From contig NZ_CAMYPD010000034.1 in the NCBI RefSeq assembly GCF_947286155.1, positions 1 through 32,487 on the forward strand: a DNA stretch of 32,487 nucleotides. The letters are read 5' to 3'. The translations under genes were made by a program, and so were the position numbers. Source of the stretch: an uncultured Tessaracoccus sp. Lineage in GTDB: Bacteria > Actinomycetota > Actinomycetes > Propionibacteriales > Propionibacteriaceae. Every line of letters starts with the position of its first letter. Position 1 is the stretch's first letter. Under the pieces are notes generated by a model. It saw nothing but the letters and a program-made list of their open reading frames with translations, ran no database searches and was not told the DNA's origin. This document shows, one piece after another, positions 7,140 through 14,715 of this stretch.

Positions 7140-7885
7140 TGCGCCGCATACTTGCTCTGTCGTCCGCATTTCTGCTGGTGGCAGGGTGCGCTTCGACGCC
7201 GACTTCGCCTGCGCCCTCCGACTCCCCCGCATCGACCGACGGCGCCGTCGTGTTCGCGGCAGCATCGCTGCACGCGGTCTTCGAGGACATCGCCGACGGC
7301 GCCGACGTGCGCTTCTCCTTCGACGGGTCGTCCAGCCTGGTCGACCAGATCGCCGGCGGAGCGCCCGCCGACGTATTCGCCTCGGCGGACAAACGCAACA
7401 TGGACAAGGCCGTCGAGAAGGAACTCATCGACGGCGAACCGACGATGTTTGCCACCAACACGCTCGTGCTCGTCACGCCGCCCGACAACCCCGCGGGCGT
7501 CACGGGCCTCGACGATTCGCTCGACGGCGCGAAGCTCGTCGTGTGTGCGGCCGACGTGCCGTGCGGAGGGGCCACGAACCGGTTGGCGGACACCGTCGGG
7601 GTGAGTCTGAAGCCTGTCTCGGAGGAGACGAGTGTCACCAACGTGCTCGGCAAGGTCACCGCAGGCGAGGCCGACGCGGGGCTCGTCTACGCCACCGACG
7701 CGACCGGCGCCGGCGACAAGGTGCACACCATCGACGTTCCCGAGGCGAAGAACGACCCCAACACCTACTGGATCGCTGCGGTGCGCGGTGGTGACAGCGC
7801 CAGGGCGCGCGCATTCATCGAGCAGGTGACCGGCGACGGGCAGCAGACGCTGAGCGACTACGGGTTCGGCCCGCCAGCGCCCTAA
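7136..7885 (+). CDS. modA: molybdate ABC transporter substrate-binding lipoprotein ModA
   Basis: 249 residues. ATG 7136 overlaps the previous stop; ATG 7139 is equally possible. A lipoprotein signal ends in LVAGC with lipidation at Cys18, followed by a Ser/Pro/Thr-rich linker. The mature part shows the ModA pattern: VVFAAASLHAVFEDIA, FSFDGSSSLVDQI..GAPADVFASAD, TNTLVLVTP, ETSVTNVLGKVTAGEADAGLVYATDA, and a C-terminal YGFGPP. It captures molybdate or tungstate outside the membrane and delivers it to ModB, encoded 6 bp downstream. Confidence 0.95.
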   Translation: MMRRILALSSAFLLVAGCASTPTSPAPSDSPASTDGAVVFAAASLHAVFEDIADGADVRFSFDGSSSLVDQIAGGAPADVFASADKRNMDKAVEKELIDGEPTMFATNTLVLVTPPDNPAGVTGLDDSLDGAKLVVCAADVPCGGATNRLADTVGVSLKPVSEETSVTNVLGKVTAGEADAGLVYATDATGAGDKVHTIDVPEAKNDPNTYWIAAVRGGDSARARAFIEQVTGDGQQTLSDYGFGPPAP

Positions 7886-7891
7886 TCGTCC

Positions 7892-8677
7892 ATGCAATCA
7901 CTTCCTCGATGGCTGTTTGCCCCGTTCACGCTGGGCGTGGCGGTGCTTGCCATACCCCTGATCGGCTTGCTGGTGAGTGCCGACTGGGCTGCGCTGCCGT
8001 CGCTGCTCACCTCGGCGCGAGCACTCGACGCACTCCGGTTGAGTCTCATCACATGCTGCATCTCGACCGTGATCGTGCTGTTGGTGGGGGTGCCGCTGGC
8101 GCTCGTGCTGGCGCGCAGTGAGGCGTGGTGGGGCACCGTCGTGCGCACGCTGGTGACGGTGCCGATGGTGCTGCCTCCGGTGGTGGCGGGCTTGGCGCTG
8201 CTCACGACGTTCGGCCGGCGCGGGCTTTTGGGGCGGGCGCTCGAGGTGGCTGGAATCCAGGTGGGCTTCACGACGGTGGCTGTGGTGATGGCGCAGACCT
8301 TCGTCGCCTTGCCGTTTCTCGTCACATCGCTGGAGGGGGCGCTCCGCACGCAAGGTGCCGAATACGACGCCGTCTCCGCCAGCTTGGGCGCGTCGCCCAC
8401 GCGCACGTTGTGGCGTGTGACGTTGCCGCTCATGTGGCCGGCTATCGCGTCGGGAACGGCGTTGTCGTTTGCGCGGGCGCTCGGCGAATTCGGCGCGACG
8501 CTCACGTTCGCCGGGTCGCTGCAGGGCGTGACACGCACGCTGCCCCTCGAGATCTATCTGTTGCGCGAGCAGGATGCGGACACGGCCATCGCGTTGTCCG
8601 TCGTGCTCATTGCGCTGGCGCTGTTGATCGTGTGCGTTGCCGGGAGGCAGAACACCTGGCGGGTGGGACGTCGGTAA
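7892..8677 (+). CDS. modB: molybdate ABC transporter permease ModB
   Basis: 261 residues with about five to six membrane segments (first near residues 9-30, last near 232-250). The ABC-permease EAA loop reads EYDAVSASLGASPTRTLWRVTLPLMWPAI, and ALGEFGATLTFAGS follows, both typical of ModB. It forms the membrane channel for ModA-delivered molybdate. No ModC ATPase gene follows: mobA starts 5 bp downstream instead. The ATPase must be encoded elsewhere or be shared. Confidence 0.95.
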   Translation: MQSLPRWLFAPFTLGVAVLAIPLIGLLVSADWAALPSLLTSARALDALRLSLITCCISTVIVLLVGVPLALVLARSEAWWGTVVRTLVTVPMVLPPVVAGLALLTTFGRRGLLGRALEVAGIQVGFTTVAVVMAQTFVALPFLVTSLEGALRTQGAEYDAVSASLGASPTRTLWRVTLPLMWPAIASGTALSFARALGEFGATLTFAGSLQGVTRTLPLEIYLLREQDADTAIALSVVLIALALLIVCVAGRQNTWRVGRR

Positions 8678-8682
8678 GCTGC

Positions 8683-9276
8683 ATGGGTATGCACGCGCCT
8701 TCGCTCGACTACGACGCCATCATCGTCGCCGGTGGTGCCGGCAGGCGCATGGGTGGGGTGTCGAAGGCTGACCTCGTCGTCGACGGCTCCCGCCTGCTCG
8801 ACACCGTCGTCGACGCCGTGCGCGACGCGCGGCAGACTGTGGTCGTCGGTGACGCTGCGGTGCCCGACGGTGTAGTGCGCACGCGTGAAGATCCGGCCGG
8901 CACGGGGCCAGCCGCGGGGTTAGGGGCCGGGCTCGCGGCGATCAAGCATCCGAGCCCGTGGACGATGGTGCTGTGCGTAGACCTGCCCGACGCGGAAGGC
9001 GTGGCACAGCGGCTGCGAGAGGTAGGCACGGGCCTGCCGGAGGAAGTGGACGGGGCGGCGCTCGTCGCGAATGAGCGCTGGCAATGGCTCATGGGCTGGT
9101 ACCGCACAGCAGCGCTGCAGCGTGCCATCGACGCGTTCGGAGACCTCAAGCACGCCCCGCTGCGACGGGTGCTCGCTCCCCTGCGCTTGGTCGAGGTGGA
9201 ACCTGGCCGAGCGGTTCCCGTCGACTTGGACACCCCAGCCGATCTCACAAGTTGGGAACAGGCCCCGCGCATGTAA
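8683..9276 (+). CDS. mobA: molybdenum cofactor guanylyltransferase MobA
   Basis: 197 residues from ATG 8683; ATG 8689 would remove two residues and places TAAGCT as a leaderless -10. It transfers GMP onto Mo-molybdopterin to make MGD, the form needed by DmsA-type enzymes. Visible are the nucleotide-binding YDAIIVAGGAGRRMGGVSKADL, the GTGPAAGLGAGL block, CVDLPDAEG, and the closing VDLDTPADLTSW. The family Asp in CVDxP is kept. It has no fused DUF6457 domain; that domain is the separate gene at 1727-1957. Confidence 0.93.
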   Translation: MGMHAPSLDYDAIIVAGGAGRRMGGVSKADLVVDGSRLLDTVVDAVRDARQTVVVGDAAVPDGVVRTREDPAGTGPAAGLGAGLAAIKHPSPWTMVLCVDLPDAEGVAQRLREVGTGLPEEVDGAALVANERWQWLMGWYRTAALQRAIDAFGDLKHAPLRRVLAPLRLVEVEPGRAVPVDLDTPADLTSWEQAPRM

Positions 9277-9481
9277 CTGTCGTGCCGCGACGGGCTGAGA
9301 TATTCGCTGTCAGCGAACCGTTGCGGTGGTCACCCGCTGCCGACAGCTGCGTTCACCCAGAGTTCATGTGACCGGCCTTGACACCGTTTCCGAGAACTTG
9401 AAGGGTAGTCGATGGAGTTCGTGCCCATTCCGGAGTGCGACACCACCCATCTTCAACCACACAAGAAGAGTGAGTACACAC

Positions 9482-10774
9482 ATGGATTCGCTGAACATCG
9501 ATTGGGGCAGCCTGCTGCTCAATATCGTTGCCGCCATCGTCATTCTCCTAGCCACATGGATCATCGCATCTCTGGTGAAGAGCGCGCTGTCGAAGTGGCT
9601 CGTCAAGATCCCGTTTTTGCAGCGCTCTGAAGACGGCGGCAGGGGCCTCGCCGGTTCGCTTGCCACCATCGTGTCGCTGCTGATCTGGCTGCTGGGTCTC
9701 ACCGCAGTCCTCACGCTCTTCAGCCTCGACAGCGTACTTTCGCCGCTGCAGGGCCTGCTCAACGGCTTCATGCAAGCGGTGCCGGGGGTCGTCGGTGCTG
9801 GCCTGATCTTCTTCATCGGCTATGTGCTGGCGAAGGTCGTGCGTCACATTCTCGTCACAGCCCTTCACGCTGCTCACTTCGACGAGCGCGTGGCCAACTT
9901 CGGCTCCGATGCTAAGCGTGTCTCCGATGCGCCGATCAACCGCTCGGCGACGCAGCCCGCGCAGGCTCCGCAGGGCCAGCCGTACCCGCAGCAGGGTCAG
10001 CCTCAGCAGGGTCAGCACCAGCAGATGGCCGCTCCGCAGCAGCGACCTGCGCAGCAGCGCAGCTCCATCACCGACATCATCGGCAACGTGGTGTTCGCAC
10101 TCATCGTCGTTGTGGTCTCTATCGCGGCACTCGATGTGCTCGGCATCCCGGCACTTTCTGGCCCCGCCACTCGCATGCTGTCGTTGTTCCTCGACGCGCT
10201 GCCGCTGATCATCGGCGCCGGCATCCTTCTGGCTGTCGGCGTGGTCATCGCGAACTTCATCGTCAACATCCTGGAACCGATCCTCGAGGGCCTGAACCTC
10301 GACGAGAAGCTCGAGGGCCTCGGCATCGAACGCGGCTCGGTGAATTCCGTCAAGGTGATCACCACCATCGTTCGCGTTGGGATCATCCTGTTCTCCGCTG
10401 TCGCTGCTGCCAACCTGCTGAACTTCGCGGCGATCACCCGCATCCTGGACAACATCCTCTCGCTGGGCGGCCGCATCCTCTTCGGTGCTGCCGTGATCCT
10501 GGCCGGCGTGTTCATCGCCAACCTCCTGGCCAAGATCGTCAGCGGCACCGCCTCGCACATCATCCGCGTGGCCACCATCGTGCTGTTCTCGGCTATGGGC
10601 CTGCAGTTCATGGGTATTGCTGATTCCATCATCAACCTCGCCTTCGCCGCGCTCGTCGTGGGTGGCGCCGCCGCTGCGGCGCTCGCGTTCGGTCTGGGTG
10701 GCCGCGACGCTGCTGCCCGCCAGCTCGCGAAGCTCGAGGCCAAGTCGGACGAGGTCACTCCCACCGCGCAGTGA
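9482..10774 (+). CDS. multi-pass TM-helix-repeat membrane protein, mechanosensitive-channel-like
   Basis: 430 residues from ATG 9482 (upstream GAAGAG). Two halves of repeated helices carry the TM-helix pattern seen in MscS-related proteins such as CmpX. Segments lie near residues 9-32, 58-82, 100-124, then 197-222, 238-264, 292-318, 330-354, 360-378 and 380-404. GLNLDEKLEGLGI is of the type found between such helices. Residues about 150-193 form a hydrophilic Gln/Pro-rich linker (PQGQPYPQQGQPQQ) that separates the halves. No clear MscS beta domain is seen, so channel activity is inferred. A possible -35 TTGACA lies at 9378-9383, but I see no convincing -10. The gene appears monocistronic, with a hairpin terminator after it. 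Confidence 0.75.
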   Translation: MDSLNIDWGSLLLNIVAAIVILLATWIIASLVKSALSKWLVKIPFLQRSEDGGRGLAGSLATIVSLLIWLLGLTAVLTLFSLDSVLSPLQGLLNGFMQAVPGVVGAGLIFFIGYVLAKVVRHILVTALHAAHFDERVANFGSDAKRVSDAPINRSATQPAQAPQGQPYPQQGQPQQGQHQQMAAPQQRPAQQRSSITDIIGNVVFALIVVVVSIAALDVLGIPALSGPATRMLSLFLDALPLIIGAGILLAVGVVIANFIVNILEPILEGLNLDEKLEGLGIERGSVNSVKVITTIVRVGIILFSAVAAANLLNFAAITRILDNILSLGGRILFGAAVILAGVFIANLLAKIVSGTASHIIRVATIVLFSAMGLQFMGIADSIINLAFAALVVGGAAAAALAFGLGGRDAAARQLAKLEAKSDEVTPTAQ

Positions 10775-10791
10775 TCTAACCTGCTTCGACG

Positions 10792-10824
10792 ATTGAGGGC
10801 GTCCCGCGACGGGGCGCCCTCAAT
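10792..10824 (+). terminator. hairpin terminator after the TM-helix protein gene
   Basis: ATTGAGGGCG pairs with CGCCCTCAAT over 10 bp, and the loop itself contains CCC/GGG pairing. The T tract after it is poor (AGTTGG), so it is a strong hairpin of uncertain efficiency. Confidence 0.7.
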
Positions 10825-10860
10825 AGTTGGGTGGCGCCGCGTCCTTGCTGCTCCGCTCGT

Positions 10861-10938
10861 CGAGTAGCGGCGAAGCCGCGTATCGAGACGCAACCGGGGT
10901 TTCGATACGCGCCCTTCGGGCGCTACTCAACCACCGGT
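10861..10938. repeat. inverted pair of REP-like units
   Basis: One unit in reverse (10861-10889, CGAGTAGCGGCGAAGCCGC then GTATCGAGAC) faces one in forward orientation (10899-10938, GGTTTCGATACGCG, stem CCCTTCGGG, CTACTCAACCACC). Head-to-head pairing recalls bacterial interspersed mosaic elements. The two stems differ in sequence but each is self-complementary. Confidence 0.8.
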
Positions 10939-10969
10939 GGACGACGGGCGCCTCGTCTCACCCGATCAT

Positions 10970-11104
10970 CGAGTAGCGCCGGAGGCGCGTATCGAGATGC
11001 ACCTACCCCTCCCAGACCATCGAGTAGCGCCGCAGGCGCGTATCGAGATGCACCTACCCCTCCCAGACCATCGAGTAGCGCCGCAGGCGCGTATCGAGAT
11101 GCAC
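10970..11104. repeat. tandem array of a 51-bp unit (two full copies plus a partial)
   Basis: Units start at 10970, 11021 and 11072. Each has CGAGTAGCGCC, GG or GC, AGGCGCGTATCGAGATGCACC, then CTACCCCTCCCAGACCAT. The third diverges after GATGCACC. The first unit differs at one base in the hairpin loop. All carry the REP-like stem in reverse orientation. Confidence 0.85.
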
Positions 11105-11115
11105 CGATTGAACAT

Positions 11116-11191
11116 CTTCACAATCCGTACGCAGATTGACCAAACACCCCAAAAACGGGCCCTTCATCGCATCTGCGTACGGATTATGAAG
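11116..11191. repeat. 76-bp long-stem palindromic element, copy A
   Basis: 21-bp arms with one mismatch (core AATCCGTACGCAGAT against ATCTGCGTACGGATT) flank a 34-nt loop. The same arms recur at 26588-26662 with a different loop, and both copies are followed by TTTCGTG and then REP-like units. No ORF lies inside. Confidence 0.85.
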
Positions 11192-11201
11192 TTTCGTGCG
11201 C

Positions 11202-11288
11202 GGTTTCGATACGCGAGCTGCGCTCGCTACTCAACCACCTGGCGCTTCCCCGGTCGTCGAGTAGGCCCGCAGGGCCGATCGAGACACA
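11202..11288. repeat. second inverted pair of REP-like units
   Basis: A forward unit at 11202-11239 (stem GCGAGCTGCGCTCGC) faces a reverse unit at 11255-11288 (stem GGCCCGCAGGGCC). They lie immediately after palindrome copy A and 50 bp beyond the fic stop codon. Confidence 0.75.
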
Positions 11289-11337
11289 CCCGAACGCGAG
11301 CGACGAGTTGAAATCATCCACGAACGATTCGAAGTGC

Positions 11338-12483
11338 CTAGCGAGTACGAATGTCCTGCATCAGGGTGGGGTATGGGTCCTCCAAGGGGTTGCGATTCGC
11401 AGTCACCTCGTCGCGGATCGCTCGAAGTGCTGGGCCCATCACGTAGTGACGTCCACGTGTCTCCCCTCGGGCGATAAGCAGGTGATGCGCTGCGAGTTGT
11501 TTCAAGTGCCTAGTTGCACTCGTCGCATCGAGCCCGGCCTGTTGTGCGTACCCCGATCTAGTGATCCGGGCACCCAAGAATGCGTCATAGAGCGCATCGA
11601 GCGCAGGATCCGGAAGCTGCTGCGTTATCTGCAGCTCATCAAGCATCGTCCACACATGCGCTGATTCATCCAACCGCCGACGGACTGTTTGTGCCTGCAT
11701 ATGATGCGCCCGTAGACAGAACCTCACCCACGAGCTCGCATCGCGTTCGGGGTGCCACTCCCCTTGTCCGACGCTGGCCAATACAGAGTAATAGTCGTCG
11801 GTGTTGTGTCCCAGCCATTCCTCAATGCTGAGAAACTCGGGAGAAAGCGTCCGTTCCCTCGCGAGCACCACTGTCTGAAGCGCGCGAGCCATCCTCCCAT
11901 TGCCATCCCGAAAAGGGTGGATCATCACGAGGTTGAGATGCGCCATGGCCCCAGTAACGAGCGGCTCGGCATCGGTCGCCGTGAGGCTGCTCATCAGCTC
12001 CTCCACTAGCTGCGGCACCGTGTCAGGATCTGGGCCGCGGTATACGACGCGATCATCATGAGAATCCCGAACATAAATATCGGTGGCTCGGAACGATCCT
12101 GCTGATGAGCCGACGAGGTCATGTTCGAGCAACATGTAGTGCATGATGCGTAACGTCTGTGAATCAATGCGAAAACCTGGCGTGGAGGCATGGTTGATAA
12201 TGAACGTCAGCACACGCCGATACCCAGTGATTTCCGCCCAGGTGGCCGCATCGGCCAGCAGCGGCGACTCATCATCGACCGCCGCAACCGCATCTTGCTG
12301 AGTGATGGCGTACCCCTCGATGGTGTTAGACCCTCGAATGGCGCGAGCCTGCAACGAGCGACGCAAGTTGCCCTGCCACCTACGAGGCAGTCGGAGCATC
12401 CCAGCGAGACTGTCGCGCATCTCTGCGATGTCGCTGAGAACCTCTTGGTCGCGAGCCGTCAGCTCAGGTGTTGTGAAGATCAC
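11338..12483 (-). CDS. class II Fic-domain protein (predicted AMPylase) with C-terminal winged helix
   Basis: 381 residues from GTG 12483, which is preceded 6 bases upstream by TATTGT and is probably leaderless. The active motif HPFRDGNGRMAR (His189 to Arg200) is complete. The N-terminal inhibitory helix SNTIEG (Ser52, Glu56, Gly57) matches the class II (S/T)xxxE(G/N) form, in which the Glu blocks productive ATP binding; no separate antitoxin gene is then required. Residues about 290-360 resemble a winged helix found in Fic/DOC transcription-linked proteins. The target protein and nucleotide are unknown. A REP cluster lies directly downstream. Confidence 0.9.
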   Translation of the reverse strand: MIFTTPELTARDQEVLSDIAEMRDSLAGMLRLPRRWQGNLRRSLQARAIRGSNTIEGYAITQQDAVAAVDDESPLLADAATWAEITGYRRVLTFIINHASTPGFRIDSQTLRIMHYMLLEHDLVGSSAGSFRATDIYVRDSHDDRVVYRGPDPDTVPQLVEELMSSLTATDAEPLVTGAMAHLNLVMIHPFRDGNGRMARALQTVVLARERTLSPEFLSIEEWLGHNTDDYYSVLASVGQGEWHPERDASSWVRFCLRAHHMQAQTVRRRLDESAHVWTMLDELQITQQLPDPALDALYDAFLGARITRSGYAQQAGLDATSATRHLKQLAAHHLLIARGETRGRHYVMGPALRAIRDEVTANRNPLEDPYPTLMQDIRTR

Positions 12484-12489
12484 ACCTCA

Positions 12490-12495
12490 ACAATA
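12490..12495 (-). promoter_or_regulatory. -10 element of the fic gene
   Basis: TATTGT on the minus strand, 6 bases from the GTG start. Just upstream, CAATA and TATTG form an inverted repeat with a 7-bp spacer, a possible operator overlapping the promoter. Confidence 0.4.
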
Positions 12496-12575
12496 CATGT
12501 AATATTGCATGCATCGAACCGCCGCGACACGTTCACCACCAACAGCCAAGATCGATTACTGGCTGGCGATGCGAG

Positions 12576-13202
12576 TTACTTCTTGCGGAACAGCCTGGCG
12601 AAGATGGATGTGTTCTTGCCTTCCTCCCCGCCCGAGGTGGTACCTGCTTCTTCATGTGCAGGCGTGTTTCCGTCGACGTCCGGCGCGGCTTCCTGGTACG
12701 CGAAGTACTGCCCTTCGACGTCAAAGATGTCGTCGTCAGCACCGATAGCCCCGACCACGCGCGGAAGCTCCTGAATGATGAGGTCGCCGTCTACCTCGAC
12801 CGGTTCGTCGGCCCCGTCATTTTCACGGAAGGTAAACGGGGATTCATCAACCACTGGTGCGCCTTCGTCGAGCTCCTCATCGCCTGCGAGCATGTGCCGG
12901 ACGAGTGTGCCATCAACGAACACACGGTAATCCACGAACCCAGTCGAGGACACCGTGCTCACCACGTGCCAGATGCCGGGCAGTGTGATTGAGTCAGTTT
13001 CGAAGTGCTCCGCGATCAGCATTTCCGGGTCCAACAAGATAGTCCAATCACGTGGCCGGGCCACCGCGACGAACTGGTTCATCGGGTCACAGAACGCGGT
13101 CCACAAGTCACCGTTGGTTTGCGTCGGAGCAAGCCCCCAGGCTTGCAATTGCTCGTCCGCCACAGATTCACTTGTGAGGATCAGAGATGTTGTAAGTCCC
13201 AT
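12576..13202 (-). CDS. hypothetical protein
   Basis: 208 residues from ATG 13202; the frame is open further upstream, but that part lies in repeats and has no SD. TATTCT 7 bases before the ATG suggests a leaderless mRNA. Residues 1-110 look like a compact alpha/beta domain (LWTAFCDPMNQFVAVARPRDWTILLDPEM, then a FVDYRVFVDGTLVR strand pair). Residues about 110-195 are acidic and low-complexity, ending in a basic FARLFRKK. No signal peptide or membrane segment is visible. I do not recognise the family; the layout is reminiscent of actinobacterial DUF or immunity-type proteins. It lies 92 bp upstream of fic on the same strand, and its function is unknown. Confidence 0.7.
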   Translation of the reverse strand: MGLTTSLILTSESVADEQLQAWGLAPTQTNGDLWTAFCDPMNQFVAVARPRDWTILLDPEMLIAEHFETDSITLPGIWHVVSTVSSTGFVDYRVFVDGTLVRHMLAGDEELDEGAPVVDESPFTFRENDGADEPVEVDGDLIIQELPRVVGAIGADDDIFDVEGQYFAYQEAAPDVDGNTPAHEEAGTTSGGEEGKNTSIFARLFRKK

Positions 13203-13209
13203 ACGAAAG

Positions 13210-13215
13210 AGAATA
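13210..13215 (-). promoter_or_regulatory. -10 element of the hypothetical gene at 12576
   Basis: TATTCT on the minus strand, 7 bases before the ATG, with no SD between them. Confidence 0.4.
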
Positions 13216-13241
13216 ACCAAATGGGGTTCAACTGGCGGGCC

Positions 13242-13340
13242 TCCGATGCGCGCACTTCGCTCGCTATTCAACCGCCTGGTCAGACCTACGCCTTGCTTGC
13301 CCCAGGCCATCGAGTAACGCCGAAGGCGCGTATCGAGATG
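13242..13340. repeat. degenerate inverted pair of REP-like units
   Basis: A forward, diverged unit (13242-13275, ATGCGCGC..TTCGCTCGCTATTCAACCGCC) faces a reverse unit (13311-13340, CGAGTAACGCCGAAGGCGCGTATCGAGATG). Mutations in the first unit suggest an older insertion. Confidence 0.65.
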
Positions 13341-13377
13341 CAGCACGCTTTCGACACGCCTGCTACTCGGACGGTCC

Positions 13378-13475
13378 TCAGCTCTCTTCGCGGTCCGCCG
13401 AATCCTCTTGCACATTCCAATGACGTTGAGCCCGAGTAGACACATATCCAGACCCAACTCCGCTTCGCTGATGCC
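13378..13475 (-). pseudogene. decayed copy of the 3' end of the type ISP R-M gene
   Basis: On the minus strand this encodes STRAQRHWNVQEDSADREES then TGA. The real ISP gene ends STRARRHWYAREDSTDREES then TGA, so 15 of 20 residues and about 80% of bases match. The match continues upstream (GAAGC.G.G.TGG) after a 2-base length difference that breaks the frame, and for about 30 bp past the stop. No start codon or upstream domain is present. It lies in the same orientation as the intact gene about 6 kb away, so the two copies bracket the GH172 operon. Confidence 0.75.
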
Positions 13476-13517
13476 CCCGACGGATCGCGAACAAGCACTG
13501 CGACACTGCGTAGAGAT

Positions 13518-13552
13518 TAGGGATGCCGAGACCATCGGGTTCGGCATCCCTA
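13518..13552 (-). terminator. hairpin terminator of the GH172 operon
   Basis: A 12-bp perfect stem (TAGGGATGCCGA against TCGGCATCCCTA) with an 11-base loop, starting 56 bp beyond the GH172 stop codon. On the minus strand it is followed by a T-rich AATCTCT. Confidence 0.8.
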
Positions 13553-13607
13553 TAACTCGCTTCCCTATGTGGCCGGCAACACGGACCCCATCTACGGTGA
13601 AGTGGGA

Positions 13608-14705
13608 TCAGCGCGGGCGGCGATCTTCGGCGGTACCCGCCTGACCGCTCACATCCACCGGGTGGTCGAGGTACCAGTAGGCCACGCTCGCAAGGTCATC
13701 ATTGCGTTCGAACAGGCCGTTATCCCAGTCACCGATCATCTGCTGCGTAACGCGCAGGTCTTCTGCGAAGTAAATGGGATCAATCAAATGCCAGCGGTAC
13801 ATATCGAAGTGAGGAGGCATCCCCTGCTCATAGTTCGAGAACCTCGAACGATCCTTCACATCCACGCGTGTAAAACCGAACGAGTGGCTCGAGTACGTTT
13901 GCGGAATCGGTTCCGGATCCTTCCGCAATGCATCCTGAAACGCCCATGAACCACCCACGTAATCCTCGAGCCCGGTGCTCGTCAGGGTTGGCCATTTGCT
14001 ATCGCCATCGATGAAAAATTTCAGTTCACCTTCACCCCACCAGTAGCGCTCAAGCGAGGTCAGCGTAAAGAAAGTACCGAGATACGCACCGCTACCCTTG
14101 ACCACCTCAAGCACCACATGGTCGTTACCCTTACCTAGATCGCCATTACTCCTACGCCACTGCGCATGGAAGTAGCCGGTCGAAGCATCGAGCGCGTCAC
14201 CGAGCGTGCAATCTACCTGATAGAAGAACCCTTCAATCACATCCGGATGCTGGCTCTCAATCACGATCCGAGCATGCGAACGGAACGGCATCGCGATAAA
14301 CGAATTGAATCCCGAGTTCGGGGCTACCACGATGGGAAGGGAATCCACACGACTAGAAATGGCGCCACCACAGCAAAAGAAGTCCCCCAGAGGCGCCACG
14401 ACCGAAGGGGCTTCTTCACCGTCCCAGTACATCTTCACCAGGAGGTTTCGATAGACAAAGGGATTTGCCTTTGTCACCGCGTTGCAAGTAATCCAGATAT
14501 GTCGCACTACGCCGGGACCATCAACGTCAACGAGCACGAGCTCTTCTCCCGGACTCAGATCTACACAAGGTGAACCCTTACGAGCAACCCCCAGCCGCGA
14601 TGCTGCCTGTGCTGCCTTACCTTTCTCGCCTCGCGGATTCTCGGCATTAAAGGTTCGAGTCACAACACCAGTGGGAATATTGATGGGATCAAGAATATTA
14701 AGCAC
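13608..14705 (-). CDS. GH172 (DUF2961) family glycoside hydrolase
   Basis: 365 residues from GTG 14705 with AAAGGAG at good spacing, 10 bp after the permease stop. DUF2961 is now family GH172; characterised members cleave or rearrange furanosides (difructose dianhydride I synthase/hydrolase, exo-alpha-D-arabinofuranosidase). Family blocks seen are GVVRHIWIT, RNLLVKMYWDGEEAPSV.APLGDFF, NSGFNSFIAMPF, WWGEGELKFFIDGD, GLEDYVGGSW, and a late MYRWHLIDPIYF. Glu225/Glu227 and Glu247 lie where the two catalytic Glu are expected. No signal peptide, so it probably acts in the cytosol on imported oligosaccharide. Substrate is inferred only as a furanoside. Confidence 0.88.
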   Translation of the reverse strand: MLNILDPINIPTGVVTRTFNAENPRGEKGKAAQAASRLGVARKGSPCVDLSPGEELVLVDVDGPGVVRHIWITCNAVTKANPFVYRNLLVKMYWDGEEAPSVVAPLGDFFCCGGAISSRVDSLPIVVAPNSGFNSFIAMPFRSHARIVIESQHPDVIEGFFYQVDCTLGDALDASTGYFHAQWRRSNGDLGKGNDHVVLEVVKGSGAYLGTFFTLTSLERYWWGEGELKFFIDGDSKWPTLTSTGLEDYVGGSWAFQDALRKDPEPIPQTYSSHSFGFTRVDVKDRSRFSNYEQGMPPHFDMYRWHLIDPIYFAEDLRVTQQMIGDWDNGLFERNDDLASVAYWYLDHPVDVSGQAGTAEDRRPR

Positions 14706-14715
14706 AATTACTCCT

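Noticed and set aside
10970..11104. Tandem repeats considered as a CRISPR array
   Set aside because: Units are directly adjacent with no unique spacers, are part of a dispersed REP family, and there are no cas genes.
11338..12483. Fic gene as the toxin of a two-gene toxin-antitoxin pair
   Set aside because: The inhibitory SxxxEG helix is within the same protein and no FicA/Phd-like small antitoxin gene is adjacent.
13203..13547. N-terminal extension of the 12576-13202 gene
   Set aside because: It would run through REP-like repeats and the decayed ISP fragment, and the -10/ATG arrangement at 13202 is better.
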